Source of the DNA: a virus | Virus record (IMG/VR): IMGVR_UViG_3300030385_002437 | Span: 1-26,333 of that record | Length of the DNA: 26,333 nt | Strand: one strand, 5' to 3' | In this document: positions 16,865 through 23,239 of the stretch, one piece after another | How positions within the stretch are numbered: position 1 is the stretch's first letter | How the letters are laid out: each line of letters begins with the position of its first letter | The notes under the pieces: generated by a model | The model's database searches: none | What the model was told of the DNA's origin: nothing | The model's input: the letters and a program-made list of their open reading frames with translations, nothing else | Translations under genes and position numbers: made by a program

Positions 16865-16967
16865 GGTTACGAGCTGCCTTAATCATATTACATGTTGAGG
16901 GAGGGAATAAAAAGTTAGCGGCAAGCCAGCACCAACCACGCAGATGATTAAACCAGCCTACCGCCAT
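16833..16967 (-). CDS. Possible 44-residue small protein
   Basis: An ATG at 16967 opens 44 codons (MAVGWFNHLRGWCWLAANFL, then FPPSTCNMIKAARNLGKGES) that end inside the first codons of the phosphoesterase frame. The first half is hydrophobic with three Trp. The bases before the ATG are pyrimidine-rich with no Shine-Dalgarno sequence, which speaks against it. It fills most of the largest intergenic gap. The rest of that gap (about 16968-17064) shows only a weak hairpin and no tRNA. Confidence 0.28.
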   Translation of the reverse strand: MAVGWFNHLRGWCWLAANFLFPPSTCNMIKAARNLGKGESYRYT

Positions 16968-17064
16968 GAAAAGAATAAAGAAAGGAGGAGAGGCCGCTTA
17001 AGAAGAAGAGCCCACAAAATGGGTTATCAACGACCTCCCCTCACCCTTGCTTGAGTCTGGTGAT

Positions 17065-17967
17065 TTATACCCCAACAGCTGTGGCTTGTAAACCTTTATT
17101 TGAACGCCACTCTAGAAGGTCCTGGGCTATCAATCCTATAGTGTAAGCCACTGGAGGTGCAACAGCATTGCCTAGGCATTTGAGGCGGTGAAGTTGATCG
17201 GGAACCCCATGAGCCACTCGACCCACATCGGGTTCAACCTCCCATGGGTTTTCTGGTGTTTCGATATATGGATTTCGAGGTCCGGCACATCTATCCGGCT
17301 CACTGTGTTCGCCCAGTGTTTCCCTTTCCTCTTCGAACCCGAGTCGATAAGGGTTTGTTGTGTTCTGTCCTTGGCTGCTATTAGTTCCTCCTTTGCCACC
17401 TGACACGATTCCTGATTGTCTAGAATGTCCATCACTACTGCCAGGCCGTCTAGGCTCGGTGTCTTCGCCTTTGTTGTATTGAACCTCCCCGCCATTGGGG
17501 TAGGCCAGGATGAAGATGCGGTCACGTCTGTGAGGGGCGCCAAGGGCTGAAGCTGGTATGCAATCCCACCAGCTGTCATACCCGACCTCGGCCAAATCCT
17601 CGAGAACTGTTCCGAGCCCCCTAATAGTGAGAGCTGATACGTTTTCCATGATTGCGAGCTCTGGTCTAAATAAGCGAATGAGTCGACACATCTCTTTCCA
17701 TAACCCGGACCTCTCGCCCTCAATGCCAACTTTGTTGCCTGCTCCTGAAATGTCTTGGCAGGGGAATCCCCCACAAATGACATTTGGTCGTTCAACGGTT
17801 TCATCGATTGTTCTAACGTCTTCATAAATCGGCACGCTCCAATGTTTGCGTAAGATTGTTTGTGCAAAGGGTTCCATCTCACACTGCCAAATTGTGTGCC
17901 CCAGTCCTGACCACTCGAGGCCCATCTCTAGGCCGCCTATACCACTGAACAGACTCCCAATCTTCAC
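17065..17967 (-). CDS. DNA (cytosine-5) methyltransferase
   Basis: This 300-residue enzyme transfers a methyl group from S-adenosylmethionine to cytosine in DNA. Motif I is LFSGIGG (6-12), motif IV GGFPCQ with the catalytic C70, motif VI ENVSAL (108-113), motif VIII PHRRDRIF (145-152) and motif X LGNAV (265-269). The target-recognition part between motif VIII and the end is short and polar (about 155-250). The start is a GTG that overlaps the upstream TGA (GTGA) behind AAGGTGA. No restriction enzyme is recognisable nearby, so it is probably an orphan enzyme that protects phage DNA from host restriction. The +1 frame of the same DNA is also open over 236 codons (see the next entry). Confidence 0.93.
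   Translation of the reverse strand: MKIGSLFSGIGGLEMGLEWSGLGHTIWQCEMEPFAQTILRKHWSVPIYEDVRTIDETVERPNVICGGFPCQDISGAGNKVGIEGERSGLWKEMCRLIRLFRPELAIMENVSALTIRGLGTVLEDLAEVGYDSWWDCIPASALGAPHRRDRIFILAYPNGGEVQYNKGEDTEPRRPGSSDGHSRQSGIVSGGKGGTNSSQGQNTTNPYRLGFEEERETLGEHSEPDRCAGPRNPYIETPENPWEVEPDVGRVAHGVPDQLHRLKCLGNAVAPPVAYTIGLIAQDLLEWRSNKGLQATAVGV
17172..17825 (-). CDS. Overprinted +1-frame protein inside the methyltransferase gene
   Basis: In the +1 frame of the methyltransferase, the DNA is open from 17882 (GTG) to a TAG at 17172. ATG starts lie at 17825 (217 residues) and 17783. Neither has a good Shine-Dalgarno sequence; GGAG lies 11 bases before the first. The product reads like a family: GDSPAKTFQEQA (19-30), SWKTYQLSLLGG (59-70), IWPRSGMTAGGIAYQLQPLA (77-96), SWPTPMAGRF (106-115), and the closing LNPMWVEWLMGFP (197-209). 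I recall proteins with this WPRSGM...EWLMGFP pattern from phage genomes, often beside cytosine methylases. Caution: these blocks lie over conserved methylase motifs (GDSPAKTF over motif IV, EWLMGFP just before motif X), so part of the resemblance could be a shadow. No function can be assigned. Confidence 0.5.
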   Translation of the reverse strand: MKTLEQSMKPLNDQMSFVGDSPAKTFQEQATKLALRARGPGYGKRCVDSFAYLDQSSQSWKTYQLSLLGGSEQFSRIWPRSGMTAGGIAYQLQPLAPLTDVTASSSWPTPMAGRFNTTKAKTPSLDGLAVVMDILDNQESCQVAKEELIAAKDRTQQTLIDSGSKRKGKHWANTVSRIDVPDLEIHISKHQKTHGRLNPMWVEWLMGFPINFTASNA

Positions 17968-18443
17968 TCGTCACCTTCTTCCAGGTTGGTGGTTAACAGT
18001 TCCAATTCTTCATGGTTATCTATTACCTTACCAGGCTCTACGTTGTCAAGGGTAATCAAGATCTTCTGGATAGCGATCTCTGTTTCTTCTTGCAAAGATT
18101 TAAAGGGATTGTTGGGGTCTTCTCCAATCAATTGCCGGTCTGATTGGCCCAACTCATTCTTCCCGAGCCAGATCAACATGGTTGTGTTTCCCTTCTTCGC
18201 TTGGTCCCATTGGAGGTCACGAAGGTTGAGGCGTCGCACACTCTCGCCCCTTTTTATAGCGGCCAAGAACTCAGGATCTTCTTTTTTACGGGTTTTAATA
18301 GTAGAAAGGCTGCACCCTAGCTTGATAGCCATGTCATCGAGTGTAGCTCCCTTAAAGGCTAATGCCTCAACTACATCGTTGCTGAAATCAAGGCGGGGGC
18401 GTCCCCCTTTACTCTTCTCGTCTGGTTCAGTCATCAGTCTCAT
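17964..18443 (-). CDS. Likely terminase small subunit (HTH protein)
   Basis: This 159-residue protein opens with KGGRPRLDFSNDVVEALAFK and then a helix-turn-helix (TLDDMAIKLGCSLSTIKTRK), followed by FLAAIKRGESVRRLNLRDLQ and KKGNTTMLIWLGKNELGQSD. This layout (GRPR, HTH, then '...GN.TM.IWLGK..LGQ') is typical of HTH proteins annotated as small terminase subunits, which recognise the packaging site. The C-terminus is acidic and would contact the large subunit. The start could also be the ATG at 18434, which overlaps the upstream TGA. It lies more than 2 kb from terL, with a methylase and a phosphoesterase between. A plain DNA-binding regulator is the alternative. Confidence 0.7.
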   Translation of the reverse strand: MRLMTEPDEKSKGGRPRLDFSNDVVEALAFKGATLDDMAIKLGCSLSTIKTRKKEDPEFLAAIKRGESVRRLNLRDLQWDQAKKGNTTMLIWLGKNELGQSDRQLIGEDPNNPFKSLQEETEIAIQKILITLDNVEPGKVIDNHEELELLTTNLEEGDE

Positions 18444-18678
18444 TTGATTCTACCAACTTATCGTAATCAATACAAGTTTCATCATGGCCCTTGCGTCCTA
18501 ACCTCATGATGGTTCGTATATCACACTGGCAGAACCTAACCCAGATAGTGGGAACAGATTCAGGCGAAGGGAGGTCTACATCTAGCTGACCGCACTTGTC
18601 GCAACTCCACCAATCCTTATGCCATGTGAATATTCCATTGGAGCAGGTATCGCATAGAGAATTTGTCTTATACTTCAT
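18427..18678 (-). CDS. Small zinc-ribbon protein
   Basis: This 83-residue protein starts at an ATG that overlaps the upstream stop (ATGA). It has a four-cysteine ribbon: C9-DT-C12 and C26-DK-C29, with aromatic residues between (FTWHKDWWS). A further FCQCD lies in the second half. The ribbon implies zinc binding. The gene sits between the resolvase-like nuclease and the small terminase. The function is unknown. Confidence 0.75.
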   Translation of the reverse strand: MKYKTNSLCDTCSNGIFTWHKDWWSCDKCGQLDVDLPSPESVPTIWVRFCQCDIRTIMRLGRKGHDETCIDYDKLVESNETDD

Positions 18679-19007
18679 TCAACTTTGAGCAGTCCTTGAT
18701 CTATAAGTTCTAGAAAGTCTTGTGAGTATAAGGTAACAATAGGTTCTTCAAAATCATCCTTAGTAACGGCTATAGGGTAAAAACCTTTTGCCTTCTGGCA
18801 CTCTGTTGCCTGTTTCAGGGCTGCCTTGGGGTTGGTCTTTTTACCCCTCTTACATTCAAATAAGAAGGGGCCAGCTATAACATCTGGGGCTTCATTCCCG
18901 TCTCGATACTGTAGGCCGCGCCTGGCATCAGGGAAGTGTGGCCTCATTTGTCTTGCCCACCATCTTTCGAAGTTGTGGCCTTTTGTCCTCGATGAAGCAC
19001 CTCCCAT
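18675..19007 (-). CDS. Resolvase-like PD-(D/E)XK nuclease
   Basis: This 110-residue protein starts at an ATG behind a strong GAGGAGG. It shows the compact nuclease pattern: KGHNFERWWARQMRPHFPDA (Glu near 14), then GNEAPDVIAGPFLFECKRGK (Asp near 42, ECK near 51-53), then QATECQKAKGFYPIAVTKDD. This D...ExK layout matches phage Holliday-junction-type resolvases that trim branched DNA before packaging. The position between the replication and packaging genes fits. VRR-NUC-type or other small nucleases are possible alternatives. Confidence 0.8.
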   Translation of the reverse strand: MGGASSRTKGHNFERWWARQMRPHFPDARRGLQYRDGNEAPDVIAGPFLFECKRGKKTNPKAALKQATECQKAKGFYPIAVTKDDFEEPIVTLYSQDFLELIDQGLLKVE

Positions 19008-19113
19008 GTTTCGCCTCCTCTGTCTCTAGTATTATATGAAATGAACCTACCCCGGCCAGACCTAGAATAGTCATCACAAGGGTAAGCCAAGCCAATGTTA
19101 CGAGCTCACTCAT
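18928..19113 (-). CDS. Possible small membrane protein overlapping the resolvase gene
   Basis: The ATG at 19113 has AGG five bases upstream and overlaps the stop region of the HNH-like gene; a GTG two codons earlier is possible. The 61-residue product has one likely transmembrane helix (LVTLAWLTLVMTILGLAGVG) and a basic tail. Its last 80 bases overlap the start of the resolvase gene in another frame. The good start site and the hydrophobic helix support it; the long overlap and lack of a known family speak against. Confidence 0.45.
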   Translation of the reverse strand: MSELVTLAWLTLVMTILGLAGVGSFHIILETEEAKHGRCFIEDKRPQLRKMVGKTNEATLP

Positions 19114-19612
19114 TCTCACCTTCTGTGGGTAGATCCCTGGAAAGTTTAGAGTGGCACCTGAAACAATGGCGGTTATTAATCAGTGACCACGTGGAAAAGT
19201 CTGAACCACACCCCAAGCATGGGATGATCCCTTGCCCCCAATCTCCCTCAGGTTTTTTGACCTTAACCCCCGGAGCATAGAGGTGTAGGGGAAAAATGCA
19301 GTCCTTTTTGCAGATGGATTTGACTGTCCCACTATGGTCTAAGCCGTTTACAATGTTAAACAATACTTGTTTGATGTTTATTTTCCGGTGTCCTATTTTT
19401 ATAATAGGCCTCTCATTAACCTTGCAATCAGAATCACCCCACCAAAGCCAGCAGCCGGTGTTGGGTTCCAGGGTGTAGGATCGCACCCTCTGAACGAAAG
19501 GCAGGGCCTCCCACCAAAATGGCTCCCTGGTTAAATTCAAGAAACCTCCAAATTTGGCCTGTATCAGTTCTAAATCTGACGGAGGACAGGTGGCCCACAG
19601 TTCCAGATTCAA
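19106..19612 (-). CDS. Degenerate HNH-like protein with zinc ribbon
   Basis: The start is a TTG that overlaps the upstream TGA (TTGA). In the 168-residue product, residues 52-112 resemble HNH endonucleases of phages: NTGCWLWWGDSD, a strand with IKIGHRKINI, then a helix and CKKDCIFPLHLYAP. In active members the helix begins AHR and the centre reads H-x-C...C-x-N-P-x-H-L. Here the first His is replaced (IKQ), the second position is SIC, and NP is FP; only the last His remains. It is probably inactive or strongly diverged. A C-terminal ribbon has C132-LG-C135 and C150-FR-C153. The role is unknown. Confidence 0.6.
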   Translation of the reverse strand: MNLELWATCPPSDLELIQAKFGGFLNLTREPFWWEALPFVQRVRSYTLEPNTGCWLWWGDSDCKVNERPIIKIGHRKINIKQVLFNIVNGLDHSGTVKSICKKDCIFPLHLYAPGVKVKKPEGDWGQGIIPCLGCGSDFSTWSLINNRHCFRCHSKLSRDLPTEGENE

Positions 19613-20208
19613 GGCTTCTGAGGAGATCCTTGGCTCCTTTTGGCACTATTTTGGGTCCTACCACTGGCATCCATTTGGTCGGATAGCTCCCTGATCTTCT
19701 GGGTTGGGCTGACTCCCTGGTGGGTCTGGCAGTTGTTAACACATCCAAATTCATGGTGCATAAGGTCGATAACGGCCTCATGGGTTATCTTCCCCAGGTT
19801 GGATTGTTTCATATAGTTGACGGCCCGCTCAGCGTAATCATCTGGTGCACTGGTATTTTCGACCGGTGGCTTGTCAGTCGGCTCGGGTAAAGGCTGCCCC
19901 TGCGAAATAGCTGCCCATAATTGGTTGCAGGTGTATCGGTTCCATACGGCTTTAGGGTAGGTTGAAAAATTATCTAGTTGGACTTGATACCAATCAACAA
20001 AGGATGACTCTGAGTGTTCAGCCCTCCCCTGCCTGACATCATGGTGGAACATACAATAGAAATCGATCCCAGCCCCCTGGCTCAGGGTCCCAATCAGGCC
20101 ACACTGAACCTGGTTTGAGGTGCTGGTAGTATAGCCCGTATCATCTGTGGAATGAGGGTAGAAAGATGTAATGTATTTACATTTTAAGTTTGGATAGTCT
20201 AGTGACAT
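19609..20208 (-). CDS. Hypothetical protein of the replication region
   Basis: This 199-residue protein starts at an ATG behind a strong AGGAGAC. I do not recognise it. The N-terminal part has a possible metal site: LKCKYITS, QVQCGLIG and FYCMFHHD, with Cys and His spaced as in treble-clef or ribbon proteins. The middle contains VDWYQVQLDNFSTYPKAVWN and CNQLWAAISQGQPLP, and the C-terminal third is polar with a CVNNCQTHQG. It lies between the helicase-loader-like gene and the HNH-like gene, so a replication-linked role is possible. Confidence 0.7.
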   Translation of the reverse strand: MSLDYPNLKCKYITSFYPHSTDDTGYTTSTSNQVQCGLIGTLSQGAGIDFYCMFHHDVRQGRAEHSESSFVDWYQVQLDNFSTYPKAVWNRYTCNQLWAAISQGQPLPEPTDKPPVENTSAPDDYAERAVNYMKQSNLGKITHEAVIDLMHHEFGCVNNCQTHQGVSPTQKIRELSDQMDASGRTQNSAKRSQGSPQKP

Positions 20209-20218
20209 TTTTTGTCTC

Positions 20219-20698
20219 CTATGATTTTAGCCTGCCTGGTTTCTTTCCTTCTAATTGAACCACTGAAGCCTTCAGCAGCTCTTCGTGTTTCCTGCCTCCT
20301 ACGTTCACAATGGCTTGATAGGCATTGATGAACGATGTTCGTAGTATAGCCAAATTATCACAATGGCGAAACGCCCAATCACCTCCGACGGCAATAATAG
20401 CCTTTTTTATTTTGTCATCTTTCATTCCTAGGCCTTTACCGGCCAACGCAATACCCCAAGCGTCTTCAGCTGGGAGGGCATCTCCTTTCTGTAGGCAATC
20501 AATAAATTCAGCCCAAGAAGGGAACCATTTCTCTTTCCGGACCAAGGCACAGATTGTAGTATAGACCTCTTCTTTGGGGAGTTCTGTGAAATAGCCAACC
20601 CAAAGCCGTTCAGTGGAAGGGGACAGCCCCTGATTTTGAACGTGTGGATAATGGCTAGCAAGAAAGGCCAACATGTCGATCGCTTCTGGTTTAGTCAT
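20219..20698 (-). CDS. Replicative helicase loader-like protein (G39P type)
   Basis: This 159-residue protein has the layout of phage helicase loaders/inhibitors of the G39P type: an N-terminal helical part (EAIDMLAFLASHYPHVQNQG, LWVGYFTELPKEEVYTTICA, FPSWAEFIDCLQ) and a C-terminal part with AWGIALAGKG, KKAIIAVGGDWAFRHCD and LRTSFINAYQAIV. Such proteins bring the replicative helicase to the origin. It overlaps the end of the replisome organiser gene by eight bases (ATGACTAA), which fits the usual initiator-loader order. No ATPase motif is present, so it is not DnaC/DnaI-like. A helicase gene is not in the window, so the host helicase may be used. Confidence 0.7.
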   Translation of the reverse strand: MTKPEAIDMLAFLASHYPHVQNQGLSPSTERLWVGYFTELPKEEVYTTICALVRKEKWFPSWAEFIDCLQKGDALPAEDAWGIALAGKGLGMKDDKIKKAIIAVGGDWAFRHCDNLAILRTSFINAYQAIVNVGGRKHEELLKASVVQLEGKKPGRLKS

Positions 20699-21542
20699 TC
20701 CAATCCCTTTCTGTTATATCACCCCTTGTCCCTTTATTTGCTAGGGATTGGGCATAGTCAAAGGCCGGTTTATTTATAGACTTAGCATGTTGCCGTGGTT
20801 CCCTTTGGGCCCAGTCCTCCCATGCTCGTTGATTGAGCCATGTGGATAGGTGTTGGGTTTTAGATCCGACATTGATGCAGTCCTGTAGGTATTTTCTAAT
20901 TGAGTCAGTAATTAAGACTAAGAAATTGGCATCGGGGGAACCTATGACTTTTTCCCATGATTTGGAAGCCATAGATTTTACCCCCGGGCCGGATCCTATT
21001 TGATGCGCTTCGCTTTCCATCCAAACATTCCAAACAAACAAAAATTCTTCGGTGTATTTAGGGAGGGCCTTCTTCGCACTTGGTTTGTTATTCTTATTCT
21101 TATTCTGTATATGCTTCTTATTATGTATATGAATGGTTGAGGGATCGATTGGCGATGGTTCGACGATCGTTGAGGTCCGTTCTTTTGATTTCAAGGACTT
21201 GGAACCTGCGATGCTACACTTCTCCCGACGACCTTTCGCCTTATTCCACTCCTTTTCTATCCGTTTATTTGTTAAAAACTCTGGAGTTCGCTGAATAACC
21301 GGACTGAATTCGTCCAATAAAACCTCAGAAATCCTTCTCCATCGGCGCACTGAGACTCCGGTAATCCTAGCCAAGATGGTGTCGTTTTCAGGTAGACCTC
21401 TCCATTCTTCCCGGTCATTGTTATGGTTCCACATGGCGCAAAGGACGCGGATATAAGCACCGCACTGCTCAGTGGTCAAAGCTTGTTGTCCCAAATCTGA
21501 TAGAAAATCAGCAGGGTAGAACATAAAGTAAGGTAGACTCAC
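20691..21542 (-). CDS. DUF1376-type replication initiator / replisome organiser
   Basis: The start is a GTG with a weak ribosome-binding site; the conserved motif begins right after it. The 283-residue product opens with the DUF1376 pattern: PYFMFYPADFLSDLGQQALT, EQCGAYIRVLCAMWNHN, PENDTILARITGVSVRRWRR and FLTNKRIEKEWNKAKGRRE. A low-complexity middle follows (IHIHNKKHIQNKNKNNKPS), then a C-terminal helical part (EEFLFVWNVWMESEAHQIG, STWLNQRAWEDWA). In many phages proteins of this kind bind the origin. The middle of the gene carries tandem and spaced repeats that could be that origin. The downstream helicase-loader-like gene supports this role. Confidence 0.82.
   Translation of the reverse strand: MSLPYFMFYPADFLSDLGQQALTTEQCGAYIRVLCAMWNHNNDREEWRGLPENDTILARITGVSVRRWRRISEVLLDEFSPVIQRTPEFLTNKRIEKEWNKAKGRREKCSIAGSKSLKSKERTSTIVEPSPIDPSTIHIHNKKHIQNKNKNNKPSAKKALPKYTEEFLFVWNVWMESEAHQIGSGPGVKSMASKSWEKVIGSPDANFLVLITDSIRKYLQDCINVGSKTQHLSTWLNQRAWEDWAQREPRQHAKSINKPAFDYAQSLANKGTRGDITERDWND
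21088..21175. repeat. Iteron-like repeats inside the replication gene (possible origin)
   Basis: Three perfect TTATTC repeats stand in tandem at 21088-21105. TTATTCTGTATATG (21100-21113) recurs with one change as TTATTATGTATATG (21118-21131), 18 bases apart. Next to this A/T-rich stretch are two GTTGAGG (21136-21142, 21169-21175) and two GATCG words. Lambda and several other phages have their origin of this kind inside the initiator gene. Origin function is inferred. Confidence 0.45.
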
Positions 21543-21649
21543 AAATCACACTCACATTCTTCTGTTTCAGATTAGCATAAAAAAGAGGACCCTACTCGAG
21601 ACAGGAAAGTAATGACAAAAACCCTCAAGAGTAAGGCCCTCCAGGCAGG
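21543..21649. other. Intergenic gap before the replication gene
   Basis: This 107-base gap lies between a small membrane-protein gene and the replication gene. On the minus strand it contains GAG-TAGGGTC-CTC followed by six T, a very weak terminator-like signal. I see no clear promoter, RNA gene or small frame. Confidence 0.3.
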
Positions 21650-21880
21650 TTACTTCCATAATGTCAAAAGGGCTAGGCAAGAAACAACCCCCAAAAACCA
21701 AATTAATCCTATAAAAGTATAAAAAATGAAAGCATGGTTGTTTTCAGTTTCATAAAGTTGGGCCGATGTAAAGAGGTCTTTAGGTTCTGTGTTCTCATCC
21801 TGGTATTGAATTCGCATTGTTTCCTCCCAAGTATCTTTTGCAACCAAGCGCCTACTCTTTTCAATGAGTTTGCACTTCAT
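21650..21880 (-). CDS. Small membrane protein
   Basis: The frame starts at an ATG (21880) that overlaps the upstream TGA (ATGA), giving 76 residues. An internal ATG at 21817 has a much stronger GGGAGGAAACA before it and would give 55 residues (MRIQYQDENTEPKDLFTSAQ and on); either or both may be used. The C-terminal part has one likely transmembrane helix (AFIFYTFIGLIWFLGVVSCL). The N-terminal part is basic and helical in the longer form. I do not recognise the family. Confidence 0.6.
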   Translation of the reverse strand: MKCKLIEKSRRLVAKDTWEETMRIQYQDENTEPKDLFTSAQLYETENNHAFIFYTFIGLIWFLGVVSCLALLTLWK

Positions 21881-22059
21881 CTCTTCATTCTTATTATAGC
21901 CCAACCGGTCCCGCGACAAGCTAGGCAAGCAATAGGGCTGCAACTATAACAAGAATCTCCGTCGGCTATTCCTTTAAGCTTTAACCCACTCGAACAATTA
22001 ACATCGTGGACTTTACCCGTCCCACAACAACAATCACAAGTTCGATCTTTCACATTCAC
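21877..22059 (-). CDS. Small protein with two DnaJ-type CxxCxGxG motifs
   Basis: This 60-residue protein carries the CxxCxGxG motif twice, at C8-C11-G13-G15 and C45-C48-G50-G52, the repeat that binds zinc in the cysteine-rich domain of DnaJ. Two such motifs form one zinc site. Between them are more cysteines (NCSSG, CYSC). There is no J domain. Short proteins of this kind occur in phages and may act as zinc-dependent adaptors. The start lies 13 bases after the nuclease stop. Confidence 0.75.
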   Translation of the reverse strand: MNVKDRTCDCCCGTGKVHDVNCSSGLKLKGIADGDSCYSCSPIACLACRGTGWAIIRMKR

Positions 22060-22072
22060 CTCTATCTGTTGG

Positions 22073-23239
22073 CTACTTCTTGTTGGTAACTCTTAAGGTT
22101 TCAATCTCTGAGGAGGTTATTGCATTCTCTTCAAAGAGCTCTTCATAAATTGCATTTTCTACCCACTTCTTCGCGTCCTTCAAAGGCTTGTCTGGATTAT
22201 CAACTAGCCTGGATTCACAATAGTCAGACACTGCCCTCTTGATTGAGGCCCTGGAAATGCTTAAAGACTGAGGAAACATCTGGCCTAAATGGTTTTTTAA
22301 AATAGGCAACGCTTTCTCAGATTCAATAGAGCTCTTTGTAAAGGTTGAAAGCTCTAAATGTTTTCCATCTCCTAAATCAATGGCCCCATTTCTGCGCACA
22401 TAAACCTTTGCGGCCTCTTTGAATTTCCTTGAATAGGCTTCTAGGGCTGCGACTTTAGGCCAAACCCTCTGAAGTGTGTCGTCGTTTATTTGTAAGGCTT
22501 CACCATTCTCTTCTTTCAAAATGGCCAATGCACCCTTGGCGATAGCGGGGCAATCATTAAAGGCGGGGCACCATTTGCAGTGGTCACCTAAAACCAACTC
22601 TTTCTTTGCTAAGATTCCTTTAAGGTCTTTGTGGATTTGGTCAAGTTGAAAACTATCAAAAACTGAATGGTCGTGTGCTTTAATCAATCCATCTTCATCC
22701 ACAAAAAGAATTCTAGCATAGACCTTTGGGATATTGTAAGCCCTTGAGGCCGCTAATGCTAGAAACTTAAGTTGGTAATTATCATAAGGGCCAGGAACAA
22801 AAGAGCGGCCGGTTTTAATATCATCAAGGAATATTGCATCATCTCCCACATTGATAATATCGGCAGTGCCGCAAATCCACCCACGTGGTGCCTTTGAATA
22901 ATCACGTTCCAAGAGGGAGCCAAGTTCTACAGCAACATCTTTTTTGGGGTCCCATGCGAAAGATACTTCACTTTGTAGGTATTCAAATTGACCGTCAAAC
23001 CAGTTTGAAAAGTCAGAATTCTCAGCCATGTCTATGATTTCTTTATCACATAACTCTAATGCAATCTCCCTCCCATGAATAATGTAGTCACTAATAAATT
23101 GGTGGAAGAAGATCCCCCTCCTTTGTGGATCGTTGACGGAATCAGTGCACTCTAAAAATGATGGACCTGCGCACTTTGACAAGAGTGGGAGCTGTGAGGC
23201 CGTTATCTTATTGCGTTTTTTTCTTTTAGTCGCTGCCAT
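22073..23239 (-). CDS. PD-(D/E)XK nuclease, DUF2800-like, with Fe-S type cysteines
   Basis: The ATG overlaps the upstream TAA by one base (TAATG) behind GGAGGAAAC. The 388-residue product shows the RecB-family nuclease pattern: RRGIFFHQFI (His 46), GTADII (Asp 127), LDDIKTG (D140, K142) and YDNYQLKFLALA (152-163). A lone Cys near the N-terminus (C23, with C31 close by) and a C-terminal C221-KW-C224-AFND-x-C230 triad match the C...CxxCx5C iron-sulphur signature of Cas4/AddB-type nucleases. The remaining 150 residues are helical and unassigned. Beside a DNA-annealing protein, it probably resects DNA ends for phage recombination. The fold call is strong; the cluster is inferred. Confidence 0.82.
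   Translation of the reverse strand: MAATKRKKRNKITASQLPLLSKCAGPSFLECTDSVNDPQRRGIFFHQFISDYIIHGREIALELCDKEIIDMAENSDFSNWFDGQFEYLQSEVSFAWDPKKDVAVELGSLLERDYSKAPRGWICGTADIINVGDDAIFLDDIKTGRSFVPGPYDNYQLKFLALAASRAYNIPKVYARILFVDEDGLIKAHDHSVFDSFQLDQIHKDLKGILAKKELVLGDHCKWCPAFNDCPAIAKGALAILKEENGEALQINDDTLQRVWPKVAALEAYSRKFKEAAKVYVRRNGAIDLGDGKHLELSTFTKSSIESEKALPILKNHLGQMFPQSLSISRASIKRAVSDYCESRLVDNPDKPLKDAKKWVENAIYEELFEENAITSSEIETLRVTNKK

Noticed and set aside
16980-17040. Hairpin CCCA-TTTTG-TGGG followed by a pyrimidine-rich run after the methylase
   Set aside because: Only four base pairs and no real U-tract, too weak to call a terminator.
17558-17827. Plus-strand frames opposite the methylase
   Set aside because: Short, no start signals and no family-like sequence, unlike the same-strand +1 frame.
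19434-19781. 115-codon minus-strand frame across the junction of the genes at 19609 and 19106
   Set aside because: It crosses two well-supported genes, has no ribosome-binding site, and the product has no recognisable pattern.
21570-21600. GAG...CTC followed by six T as a terminator
   Set aside because: A three-base stem is not enough; noted only as part of the gap entry.
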